A stretch of DNA of 64,000 bases from an uncultured Erythrobacter sp. (GCA_947488755.1 CANLAD010000001.1:2117501-2181500); one strand, 5' to 3'. Numbered from the stretch's first letter, positions 11,771 to 21,193 are shown. The notes: generated by a model from the sequence alone, not told the origin. Numbers and translations are program-made.

Positions 11771-11966
11771 GATCTTCGCGAGGCACGGTCGGCTTCGCAT
11801 ATGACGCCAAGTAGGTTTCAACTTTCTCGATCGTGCGGCGCCTCGGTCGCCTTCCGAGCCGAAGGTCAAGAACGAACCGGGGGTCGCCGACTGCCCGCCT
11901 CCCGAAGCGCGTCGCGGACATCCGCGATTCCCGCAGGTGGCACTCGATCCTATCCAGCAGTTTCAT
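11757..11966 (-). CDS. small conserved hypothetical protein (69 aa)
   Basis: Short basic protein (MKLLDRIECHLRESRMSATR start) with the pattern LLDRIE-x-HL-x-x-S-x-MSATRFGR-x-AV-x-DPR, which I recall from small alphaproteobacterial proteins of unknown function that look like a reduced helix-turn-helix unit. It overlaps the 3' end of the convergent glycosylase gene by 14 nt and is divergent from the S24 regulator, so it shares the intergenic region holding the SOS box. Function unknown; a DNA-binding role is a guess. Confidence 0.6.
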   Translation of the reverse strand: MKLLDRIECHLRESRMSATRFGRRAVGDPRFVLDLRLGRRPRRRTIEKVETYLASYAKPTVPREDPRQP

Positions 11967-11993
11967 GTCGTCCTCGACTCGCTTTGCCCTTGT

Positions 11994-12008
11994 GTTCTTG
12001 TTTTGTTC
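11994..12008 (+). promoter_or_regulatory. LexA/SOS box (GTTC-N7-GTTC)
   Basis: The direct repeat GTTC-TTGTTTT-GTTC matches exactly the alphaproteobacterial LexA consensus GTTC-N7-GTTC. It lies 70 nt before the start of the S24 regulator gene and 28 nt before the divergent 69-aa gene, a position suited to repressing either. It could instead be the operator of the S24 protein itself. Confidence 0.6.
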
Positions 12009-12077
12009 TTAGTAGGAAGACTCCATTGAGTCTAGGAAATTTCCTTCACCCCGGCATCGACCGGAAGGATGCAAGCG

Positions 12078-12713
12078 ATGGAACAAGTACGGGAAGAACT
12101 CGACAGGCTGATCCAGCAAAGGCGGCTCGGTTACTCCTCGATTTCCCGCCTGATCGGGCGCAACTCGTCGTATATCCAGCAGTTTATAAAGCGCGGGTCT
12201 CCGCGTCGGCTCGACGATAACGACCGGCGAACGCTGGCGAGCTTCTTCGGTGTCGACGAGCAGGTCCTGGGTGGCCCACCGTTGCCGGTCCGCGACGGCT
12301 TGGTCGAGATCCCGGTGCTCGATGTCGATGCATCGGCCGGTTTCGGGGCGATTGCCGAGAGCGAAACGGCGCATACTCGCTTCGGCTTCGACGAGCGGTG
12401 GCTCAAGCGACTTACCCCGGCCAAGAGCCCCAGCCTCTCGATCATCCATGTCTTGGGCGACTCCATGGAGCCAACGCTCAGCGACGGCGACGAGGTCATG
12501 GTCGATGCGTCCGACCACGGTTCCCGCCTGCGTGACGGGATCTACGTCCTGCGGGCCGACGATGCTCTCGTTGTAAAGCGTGTCACCCTCAAGCCCGGTG
12601 GACGCAAGATCACGATCAGCAGCGATAACCCGGCCTACCCGAGCTGGGATGACGTCGACCGGTCGGGCATCCAGGTGGTCGGCCGCGTCATTTGGTTCGG
12701 CCGCGCGATCTAG
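12078..12713 (+). CDS. S24-family (LexA/CI-like) transcriptional regulator
   Basis: 211-aa protein with an N-terminal helix-turn-helix (LDRLIQQRRLGYSSISRLIG, residues about 8-27) and a C-terminal S24 self-cleaving peptidase-like domain: the nucleophile Ser in VLGDSMEPTLSDGDEVMV and the Lys in LVVKRVTL. Such repressors cleave themselves when RecA filaments form. The start was set at ATG 12078 because GGAAGG lies 9 nt before it; ATG 12069 overlaps that ribosome site. A perfect SOS box sits upstream, so it is probably itself SOS-controlled and may link DNA damage to this island. Its stop codon overlaps that of the convergent FRG gene. Which genes it controls is unknown. Confidence 0.85.
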   Translation: MEQVREELDRLIQQRRLGYSSISRLIGRNSSYIQQFIKRGSPRRLDDNDRRTLASFFGVDEQVLGGPPLPVRDGLVEIPVLDVDASAGFGAIAESETAHTRFGFDERWLKRLTPAKSPSLSIIHVLGDSMEPTLSDGDEVMVDASDHGSRLRDGIYVLRADDALVVKRVTLKPGGRKITISSDNPAYPSWDDVDRSGIQVVGRVIWFGRAI

Positions 12714-14071
12714 CTGTCTGGCAAGCTGTAGCGTGCCTTCACGTGCTGCGCGGTCTCCTGGATGCTGGGATAGACCGTCGTGGCGTTGATGTTGAGGGCG
12801 TCGAGTTGACCGAGGATCCGCTGCTTGTCCTTGACGTTGATGCGCGAAACCTCGAGCCCGTCCTGGCCAGATTCGGGCAAGATCGCCTCGTGGCCAAACA
12901 GCAAGAATGCACCCGACTGCGACTTGATACGGGTATTCGTTTGCTTTGCCTTCACGCAGACAATCGAACCAAGATCATCGGGCACGATCCTGGCTTCGAA
13001 GAAGCCTTTTTCCGATTTGATGTGATGCAGGAGCTTGCCCGTGACCGGCTCGCCGTTGAACGCTTCGAGCTCCAAGGATAGATCGATATCGTTCTTCTGC
13101 TCATAGCTCAGCTTGGATAGGTTGGATATGCAACTAACCGTGTCGGAATCGTAGTATTTGACCTGCTCTTCCGGCACGCGGAAGATGATGACCTCCCCTT
13201 CCTCTTCCATCAGTTCGGGCTTGCAATAGCAGGCGAAAAACAGCGCCACCAACGGGTTGCCCGAGATGTCGAGAAGCCGCGTCGGTAACCCGTAGTGCTG
13301 CATCCTGACCAGCTGGTCAAAGCAGTACTGGTCGCCATCGAACTCGTCGTAGTGGGCGATGAGCAGTTCCTTGCAGAGGCGATCCTCGTTCGGCATGAAC
13401 TTCCAACTGCCATTCGGCCACTTTCGAAGCAGCGAAGGCGTTAGTTCGAACGTGACATCCTCGTGGCCCCTGTAGAACGTCTGTTCTCCATCCTTGGGCG
13501 GATGCGCCTGCAGAACTTCAAGAAACGCTTCGACGCTATCGACCTCATCTATGATGTTCTTGTGCCTCTCGGGAGGCTCTGCACCGGGAGCATCGGCCAC
13601 TCCACCGAGCAATTCGGCGACCGCATCGGCAAATGCTGGCTTCCGTTCGGCCAGCCCTGCGAGAATCGGACCGTATGTGCCTTCGCGCACGGCCCAGTGC
13701 GTGCGGTAGAGCTGGAACCCGTCGGCACCAAACATCTCTGTTGCCTGGTCAACGCTCTCGAACGCGACCTCGCCGAACTCGATGATCGGTTCGAAGTTGG
13801 CCGTCATTTCCCTCTTGCCGGCCTCGAGGTTCGAAACGCGCCCGTACCGGACAACCATCGTGGGATTATCCGTCGACCGGTCAATCTCGCTACAGAGGAA
13901 GGTCGGCAGCTTGCCGAGGAATTCGAGGGAAGGCGGCCCGAGGTCCTCCAAGCCCTTGGCCAGCTCGGTAGGAGTATACTCGAACATGCGGCCACGGCTC
14001 ATGCCGATCTCATCAACACCTACGACGTAATCGGGGTTACCGAATGATATGTAGTTGAAGTTGTCTGCCAT
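12710..14071 (-). CDS. FRG-domain protein
   Basis: 453-aa protein with an FRG domain in the second half: TFYRGHEDVTFELTPSLLR, then DQLVRMQHYGLPTRLLDISG and NPLVALFFAC, which carry the Phe/Tyr-Arg-Gly and the GLPTRLLD motifs of the family. The N-terminal 170 residues match nothing I recognise and may sense or bind a partner. FRG proteins often sit in mobile and defence loci, and a relation to ADP-ribosyl-transferase folds has been suggested; activity here is unproven. The stop codons of this gene and of the S24 regulator overlap tail to tail (4 nt). Confidence 0.8.
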   Translation of the reverse strand: MADNFNYISFGNPDYVVGVDEIGMSRGRMFEYTPTELAKGLEDLGPPSLEFLGKLPTFLCSEIDRSTDNPTMVVRYGRVSNLEAGKREMTANFEPIIEFGEVAFESVDQATEMFGADGFQLYRTHWAVREGTYGPILAGLAERKPAFADAVAELLGGVADAPGAEPPERHKNIIDEVDSVEAFLEVLQAHPPKDGEQTFYRGHEDVTFELTPSLLRKWPNGSWKFMPNEDRLCKELLIAHYDEFDGDQYCFDQLVRMQHYGLPTRLLDISGNPLVALFFACYCKPELMEEEGEVIIFRVPEEQVKYYDSDTVSCISNLSKLSYEQKNDIDLSLELEAFNGEPVTGKLLHHIKSEKGFFEARIVPDDLGSIVCVKAKQTNTRIKSQSGAFLLFGHEAILPESGQDGLEVSRINVKDKQRILGQLDALNINATTVYPSIQETAQHVKARYSLPDS

Positions 14072-14298
14072 GGAGCTACGCGCAAAACCTCGCTTGAGAC
14101 GGCCCAGAATAGATGCCTCTCACGGGTATGCGTTTCACTTAAAGATTCCAACGCCCAATCAGCCAGCAGCTCCACGGGAGACCATTTCTCGACTCCCGGG
14201 ACCCGTATCGATAGACAGCAGAACCTTGAGAACACGAAGCTTTAAGCCGTTTCAGTGTAAGTGAGCGCCCTTTTTCACCACTTCTTGAAGGTATCATC

Positions 14299-14865
14299 AT
14301 GGCTGTAGGCTATCGGCGGATGAAGCTCACCGTTGAGCTGATCGATGAGGCCATGGAACGTGCCGACAGCCTCCCCATCTTCGAGAATTCGCATAGGCAA
14401 GAACAGGCAAATCTCGTCGGCTGCATCGGCGAGATTGTCTTCGAGAGATACCTCGCTCACCACCAGCTCACTTTCAGGAACGACACGATTTCTACCCGCC
14501 GTGATTACGTTATCGGGAATTCGCTCGCGCTGGACGTGAAGACGAAAGATCGGACGGTTCGCCCGCAACCCCACTTCGACAACTCGGTCCCGCTATACAA
14601 CCATCCACACCAGCGCCCCGACTATTATTACTTCATTTCGTTGCTCCGCGAAAAGTCGCTCGGCGCGACAGATCCTAGGCGCTTCAAAGTGGCATACTTG
14701 ATGGGCGGGATCTCGCTCCAAGACCTCGACCGTGTGGCGAAACGTTGGGACGCCGGGCAGACCGATCCTTCGAATGGCAAGACGTTTTGGACAGCCTGCC
14801 TCAATGTCCAGATGGATCAATTGACACCGAACGACCAGCTCCTCGAGACCTTCCGGAACGCGTAG
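14299..14865 (+). CDS. hypothetical protein, possible PD-(D/E)XK nuclease
   Basis: 188-aa protein starting at the ATG at 14299, 227 nt from the divergent FRG gene. The segment GCIGEIVFERYL, then RRDYVIGNSLALDVKTKDR, has the Glu - Asp - Asp-x-Lys spacing of a PD-(D/E)XK nuclease fold as found in restriction and repair enzymes. It has no methyltransferase partner of its own in the window. The fold assignment rests on this pattern alone; the gene itself looks coding because it fills the space between neighbours with a normal start. Confidence 0.6.
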   Translation: MAVGYRRMKLTVELIDEAMERADSLPIFENSHRQEQANLVGCIGEIVFERYLAHHQLTFRNDTISTRRDYVIGNSLALDVKTKDRTVRPQPHFDNSVPLYNHPHQRPDYYYFISLLREKSLGATDPRRFKVAYLMGGISLQDLDRVAKRWDAGQTDPSNGKTFWTACLNVQMDQLTPNDQLLETFRNA

Positions 14866-14891
14866 GAGCGGTCGGCTTCTATCCAATCCAC

Positions 14892-17816
14892 CTAGATCCC
14901 GATCTCGAAGGGCTTTACGCGTTCCTTCACGAGTTCGGGTTTCTCCTTCTCCGAAGGTACAATCTCCTTCTCGTTGTCCCTCGAAAGGCCCTTGGCAGCC
15001 GCCGCTTTAAGCCGCTGCGTAAATTCGAGGGCGGATGTTTTCTCGCCGCTGTTTGACTTGATGGCCCGGCCGAGTTTCTGGGCATTATCTGCAATCAGCG
15101 TAAGGCCGTCGCGAAGCCGGGTGACCGTGACCAGGAAGGTCTGCCGATTGGCGAGATTGCGCTCGCGGCTGTCCATGACCGCGATCCCGCGATCAGAGGT
15201 CAGTCCCTGCGCCATATGCGCATTGAGGGCATAGGCGAGGTCCATGCGTTTGAGCATGGAGTCGCCGCGGCTCAGGCGGAGCTCCTTGCCCGCTGATGTC
15301 TCCACCAAGACGCCCTTTGTGTCGATGGCCAAGATCCTCGCCTGGTCGGCGTTGAACAGCCCGCGCTTGTGGTCATTGTCGGTCCAACGAATCTTGTCAC
15401 CCTCAATGATGGACAGCGATTTGCGGTCAAAGAGCGACAGCCGGCTATCGGCTGCGCCTGGCCGCAATCGCGCGGGATTGAACTTGCGAACCCGCCCCTT
15501 CCTGTCCTCAAGCACGAGCTGCTTGCGCGCATGGTCGATGGTCTTGACGGTGTAGTCGCCCTTGGAGAGCTTCTGGGTGCTGTCGCGCGAGCGAAAGTTG
15601 AGGACCATGCCCGGCTGATATGTGCGATGATAGCGCAGCTCCTCGTGTGTCACATTCACTCGCGAATGAACGGTCAGGCTGCCCGATCGTGGGCCGAGCT
15701 CGCCATTGGCCTTGAGTCCGCGCTGGACAGCCTCGTTGACCGCAGACCGTAAGGCCCGTCCCGACGCGTAGATCGACGTCCGATCCCGATCCGCCGGGCT
15801 GAGCGAAAGCCACTTCTCGGCAGCAACAATCGCACTGTCCCCGCGAGTCTCGATGGTTGAAGGAGCAAGCGCCCGGAGCGCATCGTCGATGCGTCCCTCC
15901 TGCGCGGCGGCCTGGGCTCGCCGCAGGATGGGATCGCGGCCGCGCAAATTCACATCCATCTTGGCGCGCTCGATCCCGGCCTGCTGTACGAGGTCGAAGG
16001 GCTTTCCGGCATCGACGGCGCCTAGCTGTCGCTTGTCGCCGACGAGGACAAGGCGGTGGACCTCGGCCAGGTTTGCCAACCGTACCAGCTTGGCCTTGTC
16101 CTCGTTCGACACCATCGACGCCTCGTCGAGCACCAGGACATGGTCTCCGAGCGCGCTCCGAGCCTCACTCAGCAACGTGGCATTTCCCGGCTCGTGCAGA
16201 AGCCTGCCCCATTGCGCGAGAAAGCGGGCAATGGTCATCGAACGGATGCCGGTGTCGCGCTCGAGCATCTGGACAAGCGTGTTCTGCACGGCGAGCCCTA
16301 GCACTTGCTTGCCTTCCTCGCGGACTAGTTGGGCGACCGGCTTCATCACGCTGCTCTTGCCCGCCCCGGCAATGCCCTGGATCGCTACAATCCTGTCACG
16401 CGATGAGAGCACAAGGCCCGCCGCATCCTCCTGCCCTTCGTTGAGCGAAATTCCGTGGTTGATCGCGGCAACTGCCTGAACCCGTTCTGCGGCGTCCGGT
16501 CGATCCAGGATGGGCAACACCGCACCTCGTCCCTGGTCGACATTCGCAATAATGGTGCTTTCAAGGTCAAGCGCCTCAAGGCTCGCCAGCCAGCCTTTGT
16601 GCTCGCCTTTGCCGGATTCGAGTGCGCCGCTTCTGACCAATGCGTTCACACGGGTTTCGATGTGGTCCACCGTCGTCGGCAGCCCAAAATCGAGCGCCGC
16701 CTTCAGCAATCCCTCACGGGGAAAGGCTGCCTCGCGCTGCGAGAGATGGCGCACCGCGGAAGCAACGGCCTGCGCGGCCGCGATGGTCGGTGCATCTTGC
16801 TTGAGGACATGGGCAGGGATCAGTGGATCCGCCGGATCGCCCTTGATCCGCTGCGCGAACTCTCTCAGCTTCGCAATTCCACGCTGAAGGAGGTTCCCTT
16901 CTTTCGAGCTGGGGATGTCCTTTGTTGCAGCGCGCATCTGCGACGCATCGATCAAACCGGCAAGGTCAATTCCGACTTCCTGGGCTTTCTGCCGCCATGC
17001 ATCGAGAAGGCCTTCCCGGTCCCTGACGGGCGCCTTGTTTTTCCTTGTATTGAGCACAGCAATGTCGCGGGTTTTCGGAGTGTTCTCACCCAGCTGGCGT
17101 ACCGCGTCGAGGACTTCTTCGCGCCGCGTCGAAAAGGCCATGACCTGCTCGCGGGCAATGCCCGCTGCTTCGAAGTTGCCATGCTTTCCAACCGGCCCTG
17201 CTTCGTAACCCATCTTCTCGACGGCCAGACGAAAGCGCGCCATGGTCATCGAGTTGAGGAGGGTGTTGAAAGACCAAAGCTTGTCGTTGCGAAGCGCGCG
17301 CCACTTCCCGTCGCTGCCTTGCGTGACATTCGCCACGACCGCGTGAAAATGCAGGTTTGGTTCCTGGTTGCGATTGGTGTCGTGCTGGAAAAGACCAATC
17401 GTCAGATTATCTGTCGCGACCTTCCCGTAGCCAGCCTGACTGCCCATCCGGGTCTGCGCCGCGTTCTTTTCTGCCCAGCGCAAGGTCTCGATGACGGCCT
17501 CGCGGTAGGCATCGATAATCCGCTGGTCACCGCCCACCAGCGCGAGCAGCGACCAGCTTTTCGGGAGTGAGAATGTGAGGTCGGTTCCAGGCCTGTGAGC
17601 CTGGCCCGCGTTGCCGACCTGGATACCACCGGGCAGTTCTCCCCGCAGCAAGGCATCGAACTGCTCGGTGCCGACGCGCCCCTCAAGACCAAGTCGCTCC
17701 GCTCCCTTCCCAACCCAGGTTCCGGAACGATCGGCATCAGCGCCGGTGTAGTAATTGTCTGCCGCGAAATAGCTCGCTGCAGCCGAAGGGGAGCGCACAT
17801 TGGCGACGGAAAGCAT
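14892..17816 (-). CDS. traA: MobF-family conjugative relaxase-helicase TraA
   Basis: 974-aa relaxase that nicks oriT and unwinds plasmid DNA for transfer. The N-terminal TrwC/MobF relaxase domain starts MLSVANVRSPSAAASYFAAD, with the second Tyr pair DNYYTG, and carries the metal-binding His motif NLHFHAVVANV. The C-terminal half is a RecD-like helicase with Walker A GIAGAGKSS and Walker B VLVLDEASMVSN. Length is normal for sphingomonad and Agrobacterium TraA. It lies 59 nt downstream of the coupling-protein gene on the same strand, so it probably belongs to the same operon. Confidence 0.92.
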   Translation of the reverse strand: MLSVANVRSPSAAASYFAADNYYTGADADRSGTWVGKGAERLGLEGRVGTEQFDALLRGELPGGIQVGNAGQAHRPGTDLTFSLPKSWSLLALVGGDQRIIDAYREAVIETLRWAEKNAAQTRMGSQAGYGKVATDNLTIGLFQHDTNRNQEPNLHFHAVVANVTQGSDGKWRALRNDKLWSFNTLLNSMTMARFRLAVEKMGYEAGPVGKHGNFEAAGIAREQVMAFSTRREEVLDAVRQLGENTPKTRDIAVLNTRKNKAPVRDREGLLDAWRQKAQEVGIDLAGLIDASQMRAATKDIPSSKEGNLLQRGIAKLREFAQRIKGDPADPLIPAHVLKQDAPTIAAAQAVASAVRHLSQREAAFPREGLLKAALDFGLPTTVDHIETRVNALVRSGALESGKGEHKGWLASLEALDLESTIIANVDQGRGAVLPILDRPDAAERVQAVAAINHGISLNEGQEDAAGLVLSSRDRIVAIQGIAGAGKSSVMKPVAQLVREEGKQVLGLAVQNTLVQMLERDTGIRSMTIARFLAQWGRLLHEPGNATLLSEARSALGDHVLVLDEASMVSNEDKAKLVRLANLAEVHRLVLVGDKRQLGAVDAGKPFDLVQQAGIERAKMDVNLRGRDPILRRAQAAAQEGRIDDALRALAPSTIETRGDSAIVAAEKWLSLSPADRDRTSIYASGRALRSAVNEAVQRGLKANGELGPRSGSLTVHSRVNVTHEELRYHRTYQPGMVLNFRSRDSTQKLSKGDYTVKTIDHARKQLVLEDRKGRVRKFNPARLRPGAADSRLSLFDRKSLSIIEGDKIRWTDNDHKRGLFNADQARILAIDTKGVLVETSAGKELRLSRGDSMLKRMDLAYALNAHMAQGLTSDRGIAVMDSRERNLANRQTFLVTVTRLRDGLTLIADNAQKLGRAIKSNSGEKTSALEFTQRLKAAAAKGLSRDNEKEIVPSEKEKPELVKERVKPFEIGI

Positions 17817-17875
17817 CCTGTCTGATCCTCGTCACGGCTCCCCTCGCGGCCAGGTAATCCCTCCCCATTTGCCTT

Positions 17876-20188
17876 TCACATGTCGGGCTCGAACTCGCCG
17901 AAATCCTTCTCCGGAGGATCTGCGACCGCGCCTTCACGCAGGTCTTTCTCGACCGGCGTGAGAGGTTGGCGGCCGTTGGCAGCCGAACGGCCTCGTGGCG
18001 TCGAACCATCCTTGCCACCTGCGTCATCGCCGGCGGTTCCTGGTTCGGACAGATGCTGTTCCGCGCCCATTGCTGGTGTATCCTCACCGGTTTGCACGGC
18101 GGCGAGAGGTAGCGTTGGACCTGCATCCAGATGAGTATCGGACCGGGTTTCGGCACCGAGATCACCAGCATCGCGCCCTGCGTTCAGCTTTTCAAGCGGC
18201 ACAGCCTCCTGCCGATCCTGCGGTTGATCGACGACACGGCGCTGTCCCTCCAGATCGAGTTTGAGCTGCTTTGTATCGACAGGCTTACCGACACCGTCGT
18301 CATTCGAGGCGGGATGTTCGTCATTCGGTTTTGAACCCGGTTTTGCTTGGATCGTCACTGCCGCAGGACCCTGGCCAGGCTTTATGAGCGGTTTCTCGCG
18401 GGCGATGAATCCCTCGGCAATACGACCACGCGTGCGCGGAATGAGCGATACCGGCGCAGCGGGGAATCCGTCGGGAAACTTGATGTAGGCCGACAACCGC
18501 GGAAGGTTCATGAACTGGTCGGGCAGGAGCAACGGCTCGATCTGCCGCCGGGGGGTCAGGCTGACTGCGTCGCGCGCGTTGTTGTACCCGTAGCTGTAGC
18601 CTTCTTCCATGTCCCGCACCTGCCGGTGGCCGATGAAATCGGAGCACCAGGTCGCCGTTTCGCGATCGGCTGTCGCCAGGATAAGCTTGGTGCGCGCAAG
18701 CGAGGACAATGTCATGGCCATGTTCTCGCCGTAGACTTCCTTGAGCTTGGCAAACGCATGCACCCCGGTGACGATCGCACCGCCAAAATTGCGCGCCGTT
18801 TGCAGCCCCTTTTCAAGCGCCGGTAGTCGGTGAAGGGCGCCGAGCTCGTCGATCAGGAACCACATCCGCAGGTCCTGTGTGCGCTCGAGCGTCATCAGCG
18901 TATTCATCGCCGTGTCGAGCCACAGCGTGAGCAACTGCGAGGAGATGCTCATGTCGACATAGCGGGCAGAGAGGAACAGGATCGAGCCCGCCTGGCAGTC
19001 GCCTTTGACCCAGTCGCGGACCGAAAAGCGCGGTCCGGATGAGGGCAAGAGCTTCAGCACTTTCGCATTCGCATTGAACACAGCGCGGATCGATTCCGCC
19101 ATGCGGGCCGCTTCCGGAGCGGTCAGCGGATCGGCCATGGTACCGCGCATCAGCTTATGCACTTCGGACAGGTCAGCGGTCATCAGCCGCCGTGCCAAGG
19201 CCTCGTTGGTTGCAGTGCCGGTACGGGCAAGATGAAGACACATCTCGACGAACAGCATGCGCGCCGCGAGCACCCAGAACTGTTCTGAACCACCCCCGTC
19301 ATGGGGCACGAGCGCTTCGGCAGCGGCATGAAACTCAGCTTCCGTCGTGCAGTCGTTGAAGACGCTCCACAGCGGACACCGCACATCGACAGGATTGAGA
19401 ATGATGTCGCGCGCGGGATCATAGAAGGCTTCGATAAAGGCCCCTGTCAGGTCGAAAATGACCGCGCGCTGGCCGCGTTCACGCGCTTCGGCAACTAGTT
19501 CGGTGAGCGCCACGGTCTTGCCGGTTCCGGTCGTACCGATGAGCATGGCGTGGCTCTGCTCGAGCCGCCACGGCCAGCTTACGCCGGCGAGATGTGCGGG
19601 TTGGTAGTGGCCCGCTTCGGCGAGCGCCGACGAGCTCGCAAGCCGCCACTTCCAGCCGAACTTGCGTCCCAATTCCTCGGCCCGGAATGCCTTGTTGTGA
19701 CGCTCGATTTCTTCTTCGAGTTCGTCGAGCGAAACAAGCATAGCACCACGCTCGTGCTTGCGCTCCTTCGACCGCCCGCCAAAGCGCTCGGCGAACCACC
19801 AGAAAAACACGAAGGCCGGGATCAGCAGTACCGCCGAGACCAGCAATCCCTGCTTCACTGCCGTACGAAACGCTTCGACCGCCTCGCGCATCGGCGGGAA
19901 CTCGCGAACGATGCCGAACGGGAGGCCGACCCTTTCGCCGTCAAGCAGTTCAAGGTTGACCAGCTTGGCCGGATCGAACTCCATGAAGGCATAGAGACTG
20001 GCGTAGATATGCATCCAGACCAGGTAGATCTGGTGATCACTCAGAGCCGACCGCACTTCCCAATAGCAGGTGCCGACCGCTACCAGGCCGGTGACAATCA
20101 AGGGGCCCTTCAGGCCGGCTGCAAACATGAAACCAAAGTGGCCGAGCAACTGGCTCCCGCGGGTGAAATTCAGGAGATTATGCTTCAT
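17876..20188 (-). CDS. traD: type IV conjugative coupling protein TraD
   Basis: 770-aa VirD4/TraD-type ATPase that hands the relaxosome to the type IV secretion channel. Two or three N-terminal membrane segments are followed by an AAA+ domain with Walker A IGTTGTGKT and Walker B MWFLIDELGALHR. The C-terminus is acidic and Pro/Gly-rich. I placed the start at ATG 20188 (MKHNLLNFTRGSQ); the open frame upstream of that overlaps the next gene and has an unrelated composition. It overlaps the accessory gene at 20178-20510 by 11 nt, suggesting coupled translation. No mating-pore genes are present in this window. Confidence 0.9.
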   Translation of the reverse strand: MKHNLLNFTRGSQLLGHFGFMFAAGLKGPLIVTGLVAVGTCYWEVRSALSDHQIYLVWMHIYASLYAFMEFDPAKLVNLELLDGERVGLPFGIVREFPPMREAVEAFRTAVKQGLLVSAVLLIPAFVFFWWFAERFGGRSKERKHERGAMLVSLDELEEEIERHNKAFRAEELGRKFGWKWRLASSSALAEAGHYQPAHLAGVSWPWRLEQSHAMLIGTTGTGKTVALTELVAEARERGQRAVIFDLTGAFIEAFYDPARDIILNPVDVRCPLWSVFNDCTTEAEFHAAAEALVPHDGGGSEQFWVLAARMLFVEMCLHLARTGTATNEALARRLMTADLSEVHKLMRGTMADPLTAPEAARMAESIRAVFNANAKVLKLLPSSGPRFSVRDWVKGDCQAGSILFLSARYVDMSISSQLLTLWLDTAMNTLMTLERTQDLRMWFLIDELGALHRLPALEKGLQTARNFGGAIVTGVHAFAKLKEVYGENMAMTLSSLARTKLILATADRETATWCSDFIGHRQVRDMEEGYSYGYNNARDAVSLTPRRQIEPLLLPDQFMNLPRLSAYIKFPDGFPAAPVSLIPRTRGRIAEGFIAREKPLIKPGQGPAAVTIQAKPGSKPNDEHPASNDDGVGKPVDTKQLKLDLEGQRRVVDQPQDRQEAVPLEKLNAGRDAGDLGAETRSDTHLDAGPTLPLAAVQTGEDTPAMGAEQHLSEPGTAGDDAGGKDGSTPRGRSAANGRQPLTPVEKDLREGAVADPPEKDFGEFEPDM

Positions 20189-20510
20189 GGGATTGGCCTC
20201 CCATGTTTGCGTTGACGGGGAGGCCAAGACGCTCGAGGCGTCGCCGGTACGCCTCGTGAGTACGGTCGCGCAAACTCGCGTCAGAATGGCTGGCCAGAAG
20301 CGCATCGAGCGCCACCGAAATGAAGATTGCCTGGCGCGCGGGATCGAGCCCTGCGGGGCGGTCCTTCGCCTCGTTATCGCGCTGCCACGCTGCGACAATA
20401 AGGTCACGGATAAAGACGCTGACACTGACGCCATGGTCCGCGGCACACTGGCGAACCCAGTTACCAACGGAGAGAGATACGAATGTCTGAAGCCGATCTT
20501 GTCGGGTCAT
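20178..20510 (-). CDS. small conjugation accessory protein upstream of TraD
   Basis: 110-aa protein from ATG 20510 (MTRQDRLQTFVSLSV). Its N-terminal half (VRQCAADHGVSVSVFIRDLI) looks like a ribbon-helix-helix or mobilisation-accessory protein, as often found before traD in MobF systems, where they help mark oriT. It overlaps traD by 11 nt and is the first gene of the accessory-traD-traA operon. The exact family is not identified. A longer reading from upstream starts is possible but has no support. Confidence 0.6.
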   Translation of the reverse strand: MTRQDRLQTFVSLSVGNWVRQCAADHGVSVSVFIRDLIVAAWQRDNEAKDRPAGLDPARQAIFISVALDALLASHSDASLRDRTHEAYRRRLERLGLPVNANMGGQSHEA

Positions 20511-21193
20511 GAAACAGGTTCCTTGTCGGGCCGACGGAACCTGGCTCACCTTGCGGAAGGTGCCGATGAGAATAAATCGTGAACAACTCGCAGTCAATCG
20601 AAAGATTCAGACGATATTTCAGGGTTTTAGATGCATGAGAGTTGTCAGCGGATCAGCGCAAAGCCGCTCTACTCGCAGACGGGTTGATTTCGCCCAAAAC
20701 CACATTCTTTAGCAATAACAGAAAGATAAATCCCGAAATCGCGGGGTAGGGTGTGCTCCTTTGTTCCCAAGTGCGCGAGGAGGTCCAGGCAATAAGGGGG
20801 ATTGATCAAGGACGACCTTTCCCGATCTCCATGTTGGAGCGCGAGCAACCAGGCCTGGCACCTCTTCGGATGCAGATCGAGAGCATTCGACGCCTCCAGC
20901 CAAAGACAGCACCTGCGAAAGAGGCAGCGGCCAAGGGCGCGTGGGAAGCAAGGCAAGCGGGGCATGTCGCATGCCCTAGCTTCCCGCCGCCCGACCCGTT
21001 GCCGGTTCGCAAGTGCGTGCGGGGCCCAGGAGAAAATCAGGCCGCACCCTCAGGAGCGCATCGCAAGATGCGCGGGACAGAGTGCGTCCACAGCCCCGCT
21101 CCATTTATCGGGCGCCGCCACATTGCGGTGGGCGGCCGTCAGAGTAACCGACCGAACCGGTTTCTTGCGCTTCGATGGACTACCCGGCGAACA
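20511..21193. other. 683-nt non-coding stretch, probable transfer-origin region
   Basis: No convincing gene is seen on either strand. It sits upstream of the accessory-traD-traA operon, the usual place for oriT. It contains an AT-richer part at about 20560-20740 and a GGGTGTG-type motif described separately. The right half (20790-21190) is GC-rich with nothing I can name. Confidence 0.5.
20731..20765 (+). other. possible oriT/nic region
   Basis: A short inverted repeat (CCCG, 6 nt, CGGG) is followed by GGTAGGGTGTGCTCCTTT. This resembles the nic core of the F plasmid (GTGGGGTGT/GGTGCTTT), also used by a MobF relaxase. If homologous, the nick would fall between 20754 and 20755. The match is short and the plasmids are distant, so this is a weak call. 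Confidence 0.25.

Noticed and set aside
14072-14298. SOS box between the FRG and nuclease-like genes
   Set aside because: The two GAAC repeats are 5 nt apart, not the required 7.
20189-20467. Longer N-terminus of the coupling protein
   Set aside because: The added residues overlap the accessory gene and have shadow-like composition; the MKHNLLNF start gives a proper membrane N-terminus.
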